DNA from: Allobosea sp039673065
GTDB lineage: Bacteria; Pseudomonadota; Alphaproteobacteria; Rhizobiales; Beijerinckiaceae
Length of the DNA stretch: 64,000 nt
Reading direction: 5' to 3'
Assembly (NCBI RefSeq): GCF_039673065.1
Contig: NZ_JBDJKW010000004.1
Span: forward strand, 124,001 to 188,000
Shown here: positions 25,123 to 33,604 of the stretch, piece after piece
How positions within the stretch are numbered: the stretch's first letter is position 1
How the letters are laid out: every line of letters begins with the position of its first letter
Position numbers and translations under genes: made by a program
The notes under the pieces: generated by a model
What the model was told of the DNA's origin: nothing
The model's database searches: none
What the model saw: only the letters and a program-made list of their open reading frames with translations

Positions 25123-26820
25123 TCATGCTCCGCTCACCTTCACAGCGTCGTTCGGCTTGATCGTCACGGTCTTCGTCGCGGCGACGTGGTCGCGGACCAC
25201 GTCCCAGATCGGCGGGCCCTGCGTGCCCTCGTTGACGCTGGCCCAGCCGGAGACGACGTAGCGCTTGCCGGCCTCGATCGGCTGGCCGGATTTGAGATGG
25301 GTCAGGCCGGAAATGCGGCTGCCCACCGGCTTGCCGACATCGATCGCGTAGCCCATGCCGCCGATGCGCACCATGTCGCCGCCGCCCTGGAAATAGGGGT
25401 CGGGGTGGAAGATGTTGTCGGCGACGTCCTCGAGGATCTCCTTGAGCTGCGCCCCGGTCATCTCCATGCGGTAGCAGTTCGGATAGGTGATCGCCGTGGC
25501 GTTGGTGATCGCCTCCCAGGTGATCGGCTCGCCGGGCAGCAGGCTGCCGCCCCAGCGGAAGCCGGGCGAGAGCGCGATCTCGGCGTCGCGCTGCGCCAGC
25601 ATCGCATCGCAGATCAGGTCGTCGAAGCTGCCGTTGAAGTTGCCGCGCCGGTAGAGCAGCGATGCCGTCCGGCCGATCTCCTTCGCGAGGTCGGCGGCGA
25701 AGGGCGCGCGCAGCTTGGTGACCAGCGCGGCCATCTCCGTATCCGGGGCGATGGCGTCGGCGAAGACCGGCATCAGCTTGAAGCGGATGTCGGCGACCTT
25801 GCTGTCCTTCACCGCGATGTCGAGGCGCGAGACGAACTTGCCGTGTGAGCCGGAGCCGACCAGCACGGTGTCGCCGACGCGGATCAGGCCCGGCATGGCG
25901 TCGTGGGTGTGCCCGGTCAGGATGACGTCGATGCCCTTGACCCGGCCGGCGAGCTTGCGGTCGACGTCGAAGCCGTCATGCGAGAGCAGCACGACGATGG
26001 CCGCGCCCTCGGCCCGCGCCTCCTCGACCTGCTTCTGCAGCTCGTCCTCGCGGATGCCGAACTCCCAGTCGGGGAACATCCAGCGCGGATTGGCCACCGC
26101 CGTCCGCGGCAGCGCCTGGCCGATCACCGCGACCTTGACGCCGCCGGTCTCGAAGACCTTGCGCGGCGGGAAGACCGGCTCGTTCCATTCCTTGTCGCGG
26201 ATATTCTGCGCCAGGAAGGCGAAGGGTGCGGCGTCGACGATCTCCTTGACGCGGTCTGCCCCGAGCGTGAACTCCCAATGCGCCGTCATCGCGTCGAGCT
26301 TCAGCGCCGCCATGGCCTCGACCATGTCCTGGCCCTTGGTCTGGAGCGCGCTCCAGCTGCCCTGCCAGGTGTCGCCGCCGTCGAGCAGCAGTACGCGGTC
26401 GTCGCCGCGCTCGGCCCGCACCGCCTTGACCAGCGTCGCGATGCGGTCGAGCCCGCCCATCCGGCCGTAATTGCGGGCCAGCGAGACGAAATCGTCCGAG
26501 GTCAGCGCGAACGCCTCCGGCGAGCCGGTGGCGATGCCGAAATGGGCGCGGAAGGCGGCATCGGTGAGATGGGGCGGCAGGCCCTTGACCTCGCCCACGC
26601 CGAGATTGATCGAAGGCTCGCGGAATTGCAGCGGCACGAGCTGGGCGTGGATGTCGGCCACGTGCAGGATCGTGACCTGGCCGAGCGGCTCGAAGGCCAG
26701 GATGTCGGCCTGGGACAGCTTCTGCTGCGCGGCCGCGCGCCCCAGCGGGCCCAGCCCCGAAGCGCTCGCCAGGACCGCCGCGGCGGCGCTGGCCTGCAGG
26801 AATTCACGTCTCGAGATCAT
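25123..26820 (-). CDS. soxB: SoxB thiosulfohydrolase (sulfate-releasing)
   Basis: A 565-residue Mn-dependent enzyme of the 5'-nucleotidase fold. A Tat signal (SRREFLQASAAAAVLASASG, residues 3-22) is followed by metal motifs: Asp56 and His58 in LHVADIHAQ, LLLDGGDTWQGS, LLSHDGFD and ILTGHTHDAMP. It hydrolyses the terminal sulfonate from SoxY-bound thiosulfate, releasing sulfate. The ATG at 26820 is chosen because the Tat signal starts there. It follows soxYZ in the minus-strand row. Confidence 0.96.
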   Translation of the reverse strand: MISRREFLQASAAAAVLASASGLGPLGRAAAQQKLSQADILAFEPLGQVTILHVADIHAQLVPLQFREPSINLGVGEVKGLPPHLTDAAFRAHFGIATGSPEAFALTSDDFVSLARNYGRMGGLDRIATLVKAVRAERGDDRVLLLDGGDTWQGSWSALQTKGQDMVEAMAALKLDAMTAHWEFTLGADRVKEIVDAAPFAFLAQNIRDKEWNEPVFPPRKVFETGGVKVAVIGQALPRTAVANPRWMFPDWEFGIREDELQKQVEEARAEGAAIVVLLSHDGFDVDRKLAGRVKGIDVILTGHTHDAMPGLIRVGDTVLVGSGSHGKFVSRLDIAVKDSKVADIRFKLMPVFADAIAPDTEMAALVTKLRAPFAADLAKEIGRTASLLYRRGNFNGSFDDLICDAMLAQRDAEIALSPGFRWGGSLLPGEPITWEAITNATAITYPNCYRMEMTGAQLKEILEDVADNIFHPDPYFQGGGDMVRIGGMGYAIDVGKPVGSRISGLTHLKSGQPIEAGKRYVVSGWASVNEGTQGPPIWDVVRDHVAATKTVTIKPNDAVKVSGA

Positions 26821-26916
26821 GCGTCGTCCTTTGGGCGCGCGCATATCGCGGCCCAGGGCAGAAGGGATCGCAGAAGGGGGGCCCCGGCCGTGCCCGGCGG
26901 GAGCCGCAGCCTTGGC

Positions 26917-27246
26917 TCAGCCGACGGTGAGCTTGTTCTTCGAGCTGTATTCGGAGCCGTCGTCATCCTTCCAGGTGAAGGTGAACTCGCCGGATTCCGT
27001 CGCCTTGAAGAAGAAGGACTGGTACGGGTTGGCCGAGATCGCCGGGTGCCAGTCTGCGGCGAAGACCGGCTTGCCGTTGAAGCTCGCGGTGAAGCTGTTG
27101 ATGATCTTGCGCGGGATGGTGGCGCCCTTGGCGTCCTTGCGCTGGCCTGACTCCATCTCGTGCGAGATCAGCGTCTTGATCTCGATCATCTCGCCGGCGG
27201 CGGCCTTGCTGGGGACGCGGACCCGTGGCGTGGGCTTGGTGCTCAT
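26917..27246 (-). CDS. soxZ: SoxZ, thiosulfate carrier complex subunit
   Basis: A 109-residue protein with the SoxZ immunoglobulin-like fold signature: IEIKTLISHEMESGQRKD near residues 22-39, FNGKPVFAADWHPAISANP, then FTWKDDDGSEYS. It has no signal peptide and is exported bound to SoxY. SoxYZ carries sulfur intermediates through the pathway. GCGAGGAAACATC precedes the ATG; the gene is 45 nt after soxY. Confidence 0.96.
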   Translation of the reverse strand: MSTKPTPRVRVPSKAAAGEMIEIKTLISHEMESGQRKDAKGATIPRKIINSFTASFNGKPVFAADWHPAISANPYQSFFFKATESGEFTFTWKDDDGSEYSSKNKLTVG

Positions 27247-27291
27247 GATGTTTCCTCGCCTTGTTGTCGTCGAGCGGTTCTCGCGCCGGCC

Positions 27292-27756
27292 TCAGCCGCC
27301 GCAGCCGCCGATCGTGACCTTGACGTTGGCCTTGGTGCTGTAGAGCGAGCCGTCCGACATCTCGGCGACGCAGACGATGTCCTGCGTCTGCGCCAGCCGC
27401 ATGCGGGTGGCGGCGGCCGCCTTCCCGCAGGCGGGCGTGAACCGGTAGGTCACGATGCCGGGCTGCGGGTTGCCGTCGGCGAAGAGGTGGACGGCCTTGA
27501 CGTAGTCGGTCTCGGTCATCGGGCTGTCGATCTCGACATTGACCGGCACGACCAGCCCGTTCTCGGCGATTTCGGGCACGTCGAGCTTGATCTTGCCCTG
27601 GCCCATCGGCTTGTCGCCGTAGAGCTTCTTGATCTCGGCGGCGACGGCCTTCTCGTCGGCCAGCGCAAGGCTTGGCGCGATGGCGCCGGCGGCAAAGGCG
27701 AGCGCGGCCAGCCTGACGGCATCGCGACGCGACGGCTTCACGGAGCCTGTGATCAT
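27292..27756 (-). CDS. soxY: SoxY, sulfur-carrying subunit
   Basis: A 154-residue periplasmic carrier. A Tat-type signal (SRRDAVRLAALAFAAGA, about residues 9-25) precedes the SoxY domain, which ends in the defining GGCGG tail; the carrier thiol is Cys152. Thiosulfate is attached here by SoxAX and processed by SoxB and SoxCD. First gene of the minus-strand sox row, starting after AGGGAGGGACAGGC and divergent from soxA. Confidence 0.97.
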   Translation of the reverse strand: MITGSVKPSRRDAVRLAALAFAAGAIAPSLALADEKAVAAEIKKLYGDKPMGQGKIKLDVPEIAENGLVVPVNVEIDSPMTETDYVKAVHLFADGNPQPGIVTYRFTPACGKAAAATRMRLAQTQDIVCVAEMSDGSLYSTKANVKVTIGGCGG

Positions 27757-27932
27757 GCCTGTCCCTCCCTAGGACTGTTCTCGTTTTAAGGCTTGACGGG
27801 GCGACGGATCGCCGCACATCATTTGCACGTATCGTGATATTGTTTTTTGTGAATGTAAAGCCCGGCGTCAGCCGAAACCATCGCGAGGCCCGCGTGCACA
27901 AGCGGGCCCGGAGGAAACGAAAGGTCCGAGGA
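27757..27932. promoter_or_regulatory. Divergent soxY/soxA promoter region
   Basis: This 176-nt intergenic region separates the two divergent sox operons and must hold both promoters. An AT-rich stretch (about 27815-27860) includes the small dyad CACG-TAT-CGTG (27826-27836), a possible SoxR contact. No site matches the larger inverted repeat found between soxS and soxW. I cannot place -10/-35 boxes with confidence. Confidence 0.5.
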
Positions 27933-28763
27933 ATGAAGCTCCCCTTGCTCGGGGCGGCCATGCTGGCGGCTGCCATGACCTTTGCAGCCGGACAGCTGAC
28001 GGCGCAGGCCCCGCCGGACGACAGCGAGAAGGAGATCGAGCGCTATCGCCAGATGCTCTCGGATCCGTTCTCCAATCCGGGCTTCCTCGCCGTCGACCGC
28101 GGCGAGGCGCTCTGGTCCGAGGCGCGCGGCAGCAAGAACGCCTCGCTCGAGACCTGCGATCTCGGCGAGGGGCCCGGCAAGCTCGAGGGCGCCTTCGCCC
28201 GGCTGCCACGCTATTTCGCCGATGCCGACCGCGTGATGGACACCGAGCAGCGCCTGCTCTGGTGCATGCAGACGATCCAGGGTCTCGACACCAAGGACGT
28301 GGTCGCCCGCCGCTTCTCCGGCCCCGGCCGGGCCTCCGACATGGAGGATCTCGTCGCCTTCATCGCCAACAAGTCGAGCGAGATGCCGATCCAGCCGCAG
28401 CTCTCCCATCCCAAGGAAAAGGAGATGGCGGAGGTCGGCGAGGCGATCTTCTTCACCCGCGGCGGCGTCAACGACTTCTCCTGCGCCACCTGCCATGCCG
28501 AGGAAGGCAAGCGCATCCGCCTCCAGGGGCTGCCCAACCTCTCGGTCAAGGGCAAGACGGCCCAGGAGACCATGGGATCGTGGCCGACCTACCGCGTCTC
28601 GCAGAGCGCGCTGCGCACCATGCAGCACCGCCTCTGGGACTGCTATCGCCAGCAGCGCTGGCCGGTGCCCGAATACGGCTCCGACGCGCTGACCGCTCTC
28701 ACCGTCTTCCTGCAGAAGCAGGCCGAAGGCGGTGAGATCAAGGTCCCGTCGATCAAGCGCTGA
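27933..28763 (+). CDS. soxA: SoxA, L-cysteine S-thiosulfotransferase heme subunit
   Basis: A 276-residue periplasmic c-type cytochrome. After a signal peptide (to about residue 25) there is one heme site, CATCH (184-188). The catalytic heme-ligating cysteine is Cys237 in LWDCYRQQRWPVP. Cys75 and Cys111 are present where diheme SoxA has its first heme, consistent with the single-heme subtype in which a disulfide replaces it. SoxAX attaches thiosulfate to SoxY. GAGGA sits just before the ATG; soxX follows 11 nt later. Confidence 0.94.
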   Translation: MKLPLLGAAMLAAAMTFAAGQLTAQAPPDDSEKEIERYRQMLSDPFSNPGFLAVDRGEALWSEARGSKNASLETCDLGEGPGKLEGAFARLPRYFADADRVMDTEQRLLWCMQTIQGLDTKDVVARRFSGPGRASDMEDLVAFIANKSSEMPIQPQLSHPKEKEMAEVGEAIFFTRGGVNDFSCATCHAEEGKRIRLQGLPNLSVKGKTAQETMGSWPTYRVSQSALRTMQHRLWDCYRQQRWPVPEYGSDALTALTVFLQKQAEGGEIKVPSIKR

Positions 28764-28774
28764 GAGGGTCGACC

Positions 28775-29380
28775 ATGCTCAAGCACACGCTCGTCTTCGC
28801 CGTCCTCCTGTGCGCGGCGCCCCTCGCCGCGCAGGAGCGCCCCTCCCAGGCCACCGTCGACGCCTATCTGAAGGCGACCTTCGGCAAGGCCCCGCCGGAA
28901 TGGCAGGCCCGGATCAAGCCGGACGATTCCCTCGCCATCTGCAACGCCACCCGCAATAACCCGTCCTCGGCCCAGTCCGACGAGATCCTCAAGCGCGAGG
29001 GGGCGCGGGTCGTGCTGCCGGCCGACGGCAAGTTCCTCGGCGACTGGAAGAAGGGCTATGTCGTCGCCAACAACGGCCGCGGCGGGCAGTTCTCCGATGC
29101 GCCGGGCACGGTCTCGGGCGGCAACTGCTTCGCCTGTCACCAGCTCGACCCCAAGGAGGTCAGCTACGGCACGCTCGGTCCGAGCCTCGCCGCCTATGGC
29201 AAGGACCGGAAATACGATCCCGAGACGATCAAGGACGCCTACACCAAGATCTACAACTCGATGGCGGCGGTGCCGTGCTCGAACATGCCGCGCTTCGGCG
29301 TCAACAAGGTGCTGGACGAGCAGCAGATCAAGGACGTGATGGCCTATCTGTTCGATCCCGAATCGCCGGTGAACAAGTAG
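28775..29380 (+). CDS. soxX: SoxX, monoheme cytochrome c subunit of SoxAX
   Basis: A 201-residue periplasmic cytochrome with signal peptide (cut near AAQ, residue 20) and heme site CFACH (118-122). The methionine in CSNMPRFG is the likely distal ligand. SoxX takes the electrons released when SoxA couples thiosulfate to SoxY. The order soxA-soxX, in an operon separate from soxYZ, differs from the Paracoccus soxXYZA order. Confidence 0.94.
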   Translation: MLKHTLVFAVLLCAAPLAAQERPSQATVDAYLKATFGKAPPEWQARIKPDDSLAICNATRNNPSSAQSDEILKREGARVVLPADGKFLGDWKKGYVVANNGRGGQFSDAPGTVSGGNCFACHQLDPKEVSYGTLGPSLAAYGKDRKYDPETIKDAYTKIYNSMAAVPCSNMPRFGVNKVLDEQQIKDVMAYLFDPESPVNK

Positions 29381-29390
29381 GGGGCGCCGC

Positions 29391-30278
29391 ATGCTGACCC
29401 GCAGGAGCTTCTGCGCGGCGGGCGTCGCGGCGCTCGCCGTTCCCGCCCGGGCGCAGGTCGTCGCGACGCTGGGCGGCGGCCCGCAGACATTGACGGTGCT
29501 GAGCGATGGCGGGTTCGAGATGCCGGCGACCATGCTGGCGCAGGGCGTCGCGCCCGATGCGGTGGCGGCGCTGGTGAAGCAGCCGACGCCCTATCGTACC
29601 GTGCTCAACGTCACCTGCCTGCGGCGCGGCGACGAGACGATCCTGTTCGACTGCGGAGCCGGCCCCAATTTCCTGGCCGGCTCCGGCAAGCTCGCCGACA
29701 GCCTCGCGGCGGCCGGGATCGCGCCGGATACGGTGACGCATGTGGTCTTCACCCATCTACATCCGGATCATTTCTGGGGCGCGCTCGACGATTTCGACAG
29801 CCCGATCTTCCCGCAGGCGCGCTGGCTCGTCGCCGAGCCGGAGATCGCCTTCTGGACCGACTCCGGGGTCTATGAGCGGCTGCCGGAGGACCGTCACGCT
29901 TTCGCGGCCGGCGCCCAGCGCATCGCCAAGGAGCTCGGCGACAGGCTGGAGCGGCTGAAGCCAGGCGCCGAATGGCTGCCCGGGATCGAGGCGATCGCGA
30001 CGCCCGGCCATACCCCCGGGCATACCTCCTTCGCCGTCCAGGCCGGTGGCGAGCAGGTCGTCGTGCTGGGCGACGCGCTCACCCATCCGGAGATCTCGTT
30101 CAGGCATCCGGACTGGCGCCCGGCGACGGATCACGACGCCGATCTGGCGGTCGCGACGCGCAGGCGCCTGCTGGAGCGGCTCGGCGCCGACAAGGCCACC
30201 ATCGTCGGCTATCACCTGCCGGGCGGTGTCGGCCGCGTGGCGCAGGATGGCGCGGGCTACAGGTTCGAGCGCGCCTGA
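29391..30278 (+). CDS. MBL-fold metallohydrolase of the sox locus (SoxH-like)
   Basis: A 295-residue metallo-beta-lactamase-fold protein with an N-terminal export signal (TRRSFCAAGVAALAVPARA, residues 3-21). The dinuclear metal site is visible as HLHPDH, then TPGHTPGHTS, LGDAL and a late GYHLPGG. SoxH in other sox clusters is a metallohydrolase of unknown duty; orthology is inferred only from position 10 nt after soxX. A periplasmic thioester or persulfide substrate would be a guess. Confidence 0.8.
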   Translation: MLTRRSFCAAGVAALAVPARAQVVATLGGGPQTLTVLSDGGFEMPATMLAQGVAPDAVAALVKQPTPYRTVLNVTCLRRGDETILFDCGAGPNFLAGSGKLADSLAAAGIAPDTVTHVVFTHLHPDHFWGALDDFDSPIFPQARWLVAEPEIAFWTDSGVYERLPEDRHAFAAGAQRIAKELGDRLERLKPGAEWLPGIEAIATPGHTPGHTSFAVQAGGEQVVVLGDALTHPEISFRHPDWRPATDHDADLAVATRRRLLERLGADKATIVGYHLPGGVGRVAQDGAGYRFERA

Positions 30279-30286
30279 GCGCCGCT

Positions 30287-31360
30287 TCAGCCGCGCCGGA
30301 AGAGCCCGCGGAGCGAGCCTTCCATCAGGATTGCGATGCCGAGGCGCGCGCCCAGCATCATCCCGGCGATGGCGATCGGCCATGACAGCGCCATCAGCGA
30401 TCCCGCCGAGACGCCCTGGCCGATGGTGCAGCCGCCGGCGAGGACGCCGCCGCCGCCCATCAGCACGGCCCCGAGCAGATGGCGGCGCATCTCGCGGTCG
30501 TCGTCGAACGCTTCCCAGCGGAATTCGCGATCGTAGACCGCCGAGAGGAAGGAGCCGAGCGTGACGCCGGCAAGGGTGCCGATGCCGAATTCCAGCAGGG
30601 CCGCGGGCGCGGTCAGCACGGCATAGAGCGCGCGGCCGACGGGCGAGACGAAGGTCAGGCTCTGCGAGCGCGGCACGGTCTCGAAGCTGTCGACCGCGAT
30701 GCCGGTGACCCACCAGCCGGCGACGACGGCGAGGCCGAGCGTCAATCCTGCCAGGAGCAGCCGCGGCGAGCGGCGCAGCCGCGGATCGATCGCGACCGCC
30801 GCGATCAGCACGCAGGCGGCGACGGCGACCAGCATCAGCCGGGCGCCGGGAACGCCGAATCCGGCCAGCAGGGCGGCAAGATCGCTCTTCTGCCCGCCGG
30901 GGATCGGCCAGTAGACCCGCTCGAATACCTCGATCCTGACCGGCGCCAGCATGCCGCGCAGCGTGGCATAGGCGACCGAGCCGAACACCATCATCACGAT
31001 CAGGCTGCGCAGGTCGCCGGCCCCCAGCCTGACCAGCGAGCCGAAGCCGCAGGTGCCGACCAGCGCCATGCCGAGCCCGAACAGCACGCTGCCGATGGCG
31101 ATCGACAGCCAGGGCAGGGCGGGCTGGACATAGCTCGACATTGCCGGGTCGAGCAGCCCCGCGCCGACGAGCGATTGCGTGCCGGCGAGCGCGATCGCGA
31201 GCGCCAGGCCGAAGATCCGCAGGCGCCGGGTGTCGCCGCCCATCCAGGCGTCCTCGACCGCGCCGAAGGAGCACAGGCGGGCGCGGCGCACCGTGAAGCC
31301 GCAGGCCGCGCCGATCAGCATGCCGGCGAGCGTGGCGCCCCAGGGACCGAGCGGGGTCAT
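30287..31360 (-). CDS. soxT: YeeE/YedE family membrane transporter (SoxT, sulfur compound uptake)
   Basis: A 357-residue membrane protein with about 9-10 helices. Conserved cysteines stand at pore-like positions: RRARLCSFGAV near residue 30, LVGTCGFGSLVR near 107 and LAGGCTIGQGVSAGS near 320. YeeE relatives take up thiosulfate through such cysteines. It follows soxR and soxS on the minus strand and converges with the MBL gene (8 nt apart). The direction and exact sulfur compound are not shown by sequence. Confidence 0.85.
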   Translation of the reverse strand: MTPLGPWGATLAGMLIGAACGFTVRRARLCSFGAVEDAWMGGDTRRLRIFGLALAIALAGTQSLVGAGLLDPAMSSYVQPALPWLSIAIGSVLFGLGMALVGTCGFGSLVRLGAGDLRSLIVMMVFGSVAYATLRGMLAPVRIEVFERVYWPIPGGQKSDLAALLAGFGVPGARLMLVAVAACVLIAAVAIDPRLRRSPRLLLAGLTLGLAVVAGWWVTGIAVDSFETVPRSQSLTFVSPVGRALYAVLTAPAALLEFGIGTLAGVTLGSFLSAVYDREFRWEAFDDDREMRRHLLGAVLMGGGGVLAGGCTIGQGVSAGSLMALSWPIAIAGMMLGARLGIAILMEGSLRGLFRRG

Positions 31361-31405
31361 GGGCCGGGTGCGGTCATCGGTACGGCACCGGCGAGGCCAG
31401 TTTCG

Positions 31406-31783
31406 TCACCGCGCGGCCGTGCCGTCGGCGGGGCCGCAGAAAATGCCATAGATCACGGCGATGACCTGCCGCACATCGTCATTGGCCAGGCTGTAATAGA
31501 TCGCCTTGCCGTCGCGGCGGGTGGTGACGAGCTGGTCGAGCCGTAGCCGCGCCAGCTGTTGCGACACCATCGGCTGGCGCAGCGAGAGCAGGTTCTCGAG
31601 CTCGGTGACGGTGCGCTCGCGCTCGGCGAGCAGGCAGAGCAGCAGCAGCCGATTCTCGTGCGAGAGCGCCTTGAGGAAGTCGCTCGCCTTGCGCGCCTTG
31701 CGCATGAGCTGGTCGAGCTCGGGCGAGAACTCGGCGCCGTCGCGCAGTTCGGTCTCCAGCGCCTTCGAGACGATCGCTGTCAT
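31406..31783 (-). CDS. soxR: ArsR-family sulfur-responsive repressor SoxR
   Basis: A 125-residue ArsR-type winged-helix repressor. HTH residues are about 58-82 (TVTELENLLSLRQPMVSQQLARLR). Cys50 and Cys116 occupy the places of the two reactive cysteines of SqrR/BigR/SoxR, which form a polysulfide bridge on exposure to reactive sulfur and release DNA. The start overlaps soxS by 4 nt. The dyad at 32191 is a candidate site. Confidence 0.9.
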   Translation of the reverse strand: MTAIVSKALETELRDGAEFSPELDQLMRKARKASDFLKALSHENRLLLLCLLAERERTVTELENLLSLRQPMVSQQLARLRLDQLVTTRRDGKAIYYSLANDDVRQVIAVIYGIFCGPADGTAAR

Positions 31784-32184
31784 TGTGCCAGGGCCTTCGA
31801 TGTCGTTATCGTCGGGGCGGGCGGCGCCAAACCGGCGATCAGCCGGCCAAGCAGGCCCCAGAACATGTCGTCGTTGAGATAGCCCGTGATGCGGCCGGCC
31901 TCGCGACCGTCCTGCATCAGGACGAAGGTGGGCGTGGCGAACACGGGCTCGCGCAGGCCGGCGCCGGACACCCCGCCCGCCGGCAGCGTGATGCGCTGCA
32001 GCGGCGCCAGCCGGCCCTCGGGCGTCTTGTCGTAGACCGGCGCCACCTCGCGCTCGAAGCGCACGCAGAACGGGCAGCCCGCGCGCGTATACATGACGAG
32101 GTCGGCGGCGACGGCGGGCGCGACCGCCAGCAGCGCCGCAACGACCATCGTCAGCCCGGCGAAAGACGAAGCCCTTGCGTTCAT
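31780..32184 (-). CDS. soxS: SoxS, periplasmic thioredoxin-like protein
   Basis: A 134-residue exported thioredoxin-fold protein. A signal peptide (residues 1-27) is followed by the redox motif CPFC (37-40) in MYTRAGCPFCVRFE and the cis-Pro region VFATPTFVL. SoxS reactivates SoxYZ that has become inactivated by disulfide formation. First gene of soxSRT, divergent from soxW with 57 nt in between. Confidence 0.88.
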   Translation of the reverse strand: MNARASSFAGLTMVVAALLAVAPAVAADLVMYTRAGCPFCVRFEREVAPVYDKTPEGRLAPLQRITLPAGGVSGAGLREPVFATPTFVLMQDGREAGRITGYLNDDMFWGLLGRLIAGLAPPAPTITTSKALAQ

Positions 32185-32190
32185 CGCGAT

Positions 32191-32212
32191 AACATAGTCG
32201 TATTCCTATGTT
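32191..32212. promoter_or_regulatory. Inverted repeat between soxS and soxW, candidate SoxR operator
   Basis: AACATAG (32191-32197) and CTATGTT (32206-32212) are perfect complements around an 8-nt spacer. They lie in the 57-nt gap between divergent soxS and soxW, overlapping where their promoters must be. Autorepression by SoxR, encoded just downstream of soxS, is inference. Confidence 0.55.
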
Positions 32213-32241
32213 TGCACCAGATGCGATCGCGAGGCGCCCTG

Positions 32242-32796
32242 ATGATCACGAGGCGGGCAATCGTCGCAGCCGGCCTGGCGGGTCTGCCCACCCTGGCGGC
32301 CGGACCGGCCCGGGCCGCCGCCCGGCTCTCCGAGGACGGCCTCTACCAGATGGACTGGTATCACGAGAGCTTCCTCGACCTCGCCGAGGATCAGCGGACG
32401 GCGAGCGAGCAGGGCAAGCGCTTCGCCGTCCTCTGGGGTCTGCGCAACTGCCCGGCCTGCCGGGTGATGCATCGCGACTATCTCGCCGATCCCGCGATCG
32501 AGGCCTTCATCCGCGAGCGCTTCCTCGTCCTGCACCTCAACATCCTCGGCGCGCGGGAGGTCACGGATTTCGATGGCTCGCGCCTGTCGGAAAAGGCGCT
32601 GGCAGCGCGCTACGGCATCGAGGGAACCCCGGCGATCCAGTTCTTTCCCGCCTCGGCGGAGGCGCTGGCGACCCTGCCGCCGCGAGCCCGCGAGGCCGAC
32701 CGCATGGCCGGCCTGCCGCCCCGCGCGGAGTTCCTCGCCATGTTTCGGCGACTGGCTCCCGGAGCGGCACCGGACAAGCCGGCCGCAGTCCGCTGA
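32242..32796 (+). CDS. soxW: SoxW, exported thioredoxin-family protein
   Basis: A 184-residue protein with an export signal (TRRAIVAAGLAGLPTLAAG, residues 3-21) and a thioredoxin fold with C70-x-x-C73 in RNCPACRVMH. The family is SoxW-type (DUF255-like/thioredoxin_2). It keeps Sox components reduced together with SoxV, but no soxV/ccdA gene occurs here. The ATG at 32242 is 7 nt after GAGG; an in-frame ATG at 32221 would add seven residues. Confidence 0.82.
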   Translation: MITRRAIVAAGLAGLPTLAAGPARAAARLSEDGLYQMDWYHESFLDLAEDQRTASEQGKRFAVLWGLRNCPACRVMHRDYLADPAIEAFIRERFLVLHLNILGAREVTDFDGSRLSEKALAARYGIEGTPAIQFFPASAEALATLPPRAREADRMAGLPPRAEFLAMFRRLAPGAAPDKPAAVR

Positions 32797-32992
32797 CGCC
32801 CTCGTAACCGGGCGCGGAGGGCGGACCCGCGCGCCTCAGGCCAAGGCCGGCCAGGACCGGTCAGCCGGCTGCGGCCGGGCGTCCGGCCTCGTGGTCGATG
32901 ACGCCGTCCATCGGCTGGGCGATCCACTGTTCAGACGCGGTGCGGTAGGCCCTCCGTAGCGGCCTTGTCGATCGCCGCCGGGCGTCGGAGCG

Positions 32993-33493
32993 TTATCGCA
33001 GCCCGGCGAGCGGGAAGGACGATTGCTTGAGGACGAGCATGGTCGAGGTCTCGGCCACGGTGGGCAGGCCCTGCAGCGTGCCGGTCACGAATTGTCGCAA
33101 CGCCTCGATATCCTCGACCCAGACCCGCAGCAGGTAGTCGCTGGCGCCGGTGACCAGCATGCATTCGGTGATCTCCGGCCGGTCGCTGATCGCCTTGAGG
33201 AACTGCTCGTGGCCCTCGGGCCCGTGGCGCGCCAGCTTGACCGAGACCATGACGCAGAGATTGAGGCCGAGCGCGGCGGGGTTGATCCGGGCGGTGTAGC
33301 CCTCGATGACGCCCGCCTCCTCCAGCTGCCGGATACGCCGGCTGCAAGGCGTCGGCGACAACCCGACCCGCTCGGCGAGATCGAGATTGGAGATTCGCCC
33401 GTCGTCGATCAGCTGAGACAGGATGCGGCGGTCGATCGGGTCGAAACGCGGCTGTAGTGATTTCACCTGCGATCTGGCTTTGTGTTGGCGCAT
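32993..33493 (-). CDS. Lrp/AsnC family transcriptional regulator
   Basis: A 166-residue regulator with winged HTH (DPIDRRILSQLIDDGRISNL, then LSPTPCSRRIRQLEEAGVI, about residues 18-60) and a RAM effector domain (VTGASDYLLRVWVEDI). The ATG at 33493 is used because GGAGCG lies just upstream; an in-frame ATG at 33535 would add 14 residues. It is divergent from a PLP aminotransferase (111-nt gap), the usual sign that the aminotransferase is its target. Confidence 0.88.
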   Translation of the reverse strand: MRQHKARSQVKSLQPRFDPIDRRILSQLIDDGRISNLDLAERVGLSPTPCSRRIRQLEEAGVIEGYTARINPAALGLNLCVMVSVKLARHGPEGHEQFLKAISDRPEITECMLVTGASDYLLRVWVEDIEALRQFVTGTLQGLPTVAETSTMLVLKQSSFPLAGLR

Positions 33494-33604
33494 GTCGCTC
33501 CGATCCCGTGCCGTCTCAATCGAATTTGCACGCATTCGCTCGCATGGCGAGCGCTATTCTGCGGCCGCCGGTTCTGCGCCGGCGATCGGCATCGAGGACT
33601 GGAC

